From Candidatus Dojkabacteria bacterium UBA3081 (GTDB taxonomy: Bacteria; Patescibacteriota; Dojkabacteria; SC72), in the NCBI GenBank assembly GCA_002366615.1, contig DFBL01000022.1:11175-18370 (forward strand): a DNA stretch of 7,196 nucleotides, given 5' to 3'. The translations under genes and the position numbers were made by a program. The notes below the pieces were generated by a model. That model did not search any database and was not told the DNA's origin. It was given only the letters and a program-made list of their open reading frames with translations. Of this stretch, positions 6,489 to 7,196 are shown piece after piece (position 1 is the first letter of the stretch; each line of letters begins with the position of its first letter).

Positions 6489-6851
6489 TTGTTTGTTTCG
6501 TTATTTAATGCAAAAGTTAAGATCTCAGATACTGGGATAGGTATACCAAAAAGAGACATAAAAAATATTGGGAAAAAGTTCTATCGCTCGAATCAATACA
6601 TTGCTCCCAATGGGAAGGGGACATCTCTAGTCAGACCTGGTGGCTCTGGACTTGGGCTTTTTGTTACATTTGGTTTGGTTCGAGAACATGGAGGAAAAGT
6701 TGAGATAGAAAGCCAATTCGGGAAGGGGAGCACCTTTAGCTTTACTATTCCACTTCTAAAGGGAGAAATGAGAGATGAGCCTTTGGATAAAAAAGGGCTT
6801 TTTAGTGGGGATATGTTCGAAAAGTATGGTCTAAAAAAATCGAAGGAGTAG
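6489..6851 (+). pseudogene. C-terminal ATPase fragment of a sensor histidine kinase
   Basis: The reading frame encodes the end of a HATPase_c domain, the ATP-binding part of two-component sensor kinases. The G1 box ISDTGIGIPKRDI, the F-box-like KKFYRSN, the G2 box GGSGLGLFVTFGLVREHGG and the closing strands GKGSTFSFTIP are well preserved. A 30-residue charged tail follows. No sensor, membrane segment, phospho-acceptor His (H box) or proper N box is present, so it cannot act as a complete kinase. The frame is open only back to 6465, after a TAA at 6462-6464. The first usable start is TTG at 6489, with no SD. Residues just before the G1 box (RLFVSLFNA, overlapping the proposed start) vaguely resemble an N box with its catalytic Asn lost and the following loop deleted. 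It starts 56 bases after tsf, where pyrH often lies. A decayed gene is most likely; a small expressed ATP-binding protein is the alternative, since about 120 codons remain open. Confidence 0.7.
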
Positions 6852-6870
6852 AACCTAACTAGCACAACTA

Positions 6871-6899
6871 TTGAGATTCATTCCTTTTTCCATTATCAT
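6871..6899 (+). promoter_or_regulatory. Sigma70-type promoter for frr
   Basis: The -35 box TTGAGA (6871-6876, 5 of 6) is followed by a 17-base spacer and the -10 box TATCAT (6894-6899, 5 of 6). The expected start is about 6906, leaving a leader of about 22 bases before the frr ATG at 6928. That leader contains no SD-like sequence. It gives frr transcription independent of rpsB-tsf. Confidence 0.6.
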
Positions 6900-6927
6900 A
6901 TACAGATAAGTTAAATAAGTGAAATAT

Positions 6928-7196
6928 ATGGAATTAGACACATTTAAAAAAGATTTAGACAAATGTATAGAAAGTCTTACAGACGATCTATCTCAAATTA
7001 GAACAGGGAGGGCCACTCCAGAATTAATAGAGGATCTTTTAGTAAAAGCATACGAAACAGAAGCTCCTTTGAAAAACTATGCTACTATAAATGTATCTGA
7101 TACTAGGTCTCTTTTAGTTATACCTTGGGATAAAGGGATAATGGATGAGATATCAAAGGCTATATCATCTGCAGATATGGGTTTTAGTCCTGTATC
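6928..7196 (+). CDS. frr: Ribosome recycling factor, 3' end missing
   Basis: RRF splits the post-termination ribosome together with EF-G after a stop codon. The first 89 residues are present and the frame runs off the window, about half of the usual roughly 185 residues. Helix 1 of the three-helix domain starts at once with MELDTFKKDLDKCIESL and leads into the RRF signature QIRTGRATPELI. The small beta domain follows, with APLKNYATINVSDTRSLLVIPWDK and then ISKAISSADMGFSP, all typical of the family. The ATG at 6928 starts at the expected place before helix 1 but has no SD (upstream GTGAAATAT). It lies 76 bases after the kinase fragment. The arrangement rpsB-tsf-(pyrH)-frr is conserved in many bacteria; here pyrH is absent. 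Confidence 0.96.
   Translation, partial: MELDTFKKDLDKCIESLTDDLSQIRTGRATPELIEDLLVKAYETEAPLKNYATINVSDTRSLLVIPWDKGIMDEISKAISSADMGFSPV

Noticed and set aside
6852..6890. Terminator after the kinase fragment (T-run near 6884-6889)
   Set aside because: No stem could be found before the T-run, and the region is better explained by the frr promoter.

Overview
The window is a compact, AT-rich stretch of bacterial chromosome. Every recognisable gene lies on the + strand: the 3' part of a class B penicillin-binding protein (mrdA-like), topA, radC, rpsB, tsf, a broken histidine-kinase ATPase fragment, and the 5' part of frr. No rRNA, tRNA, CRISPR array or insertion sequence was seen. The longest gap between genes is about 125 bases, so there is no large empty region. 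The organism is clearly a peptidoglycan-building bacterium that uses the standard code, since glycine-rich genes remain open with UGA read as stop. Low GC, short intergenic gaps, sparse Shine-Dalgarno (SD) sequences and lineage-specific changes to core translation proteins fit a Candidate Phyla Radiation (Patescibacteria-type) genome. That placement is inference; no marker here proves it.

Positions 1-1506 hold the transpeptidase gene, open from the window edge, then a strong promoter placed so close to topA that the topA mRNA would be nearly leaderless. Positions 1507-3633 are a complete topoisomerase I with three C-terminal zinc ribbons. Positions 3634-3758 carry a possible promoter and a hairpin ahead of radC (3759-4394).

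Positions 4395-4519 are the richest non-coding stretch. A near-consensus sigma70 promoter begins right after the radC stop, and its roughly 90-nt leader can fold into nested stems. One loop of that fold is complementary to the rpsB SD sequence, as expected of an autoregulated ribosomal-protein operon. rpsB and tsf follow 17 bases apart, the usual operon. Both proteins are modified. S2 carries a long charged linker and a C-terminal helix-hairpin-helix domain resembling the C-terminal domain of RNA polymerase alpha. EF-Ts carries two tandem N-terminal UBA (TS-N) domains instead of one.

In many bacteria pyrH lies between tsf and frr. Here that slot holds only a decayed sensor-kinase ATPase fragment (6489-6851), after which frr starts from its own promoter. 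The translation genes therefore keep their ancestral neighbourhood, with pyrH missing. The main biological interest is the altered S2 and EF-Ts and the candidate rpsB regulatory leader, not a new defence or mobile system.
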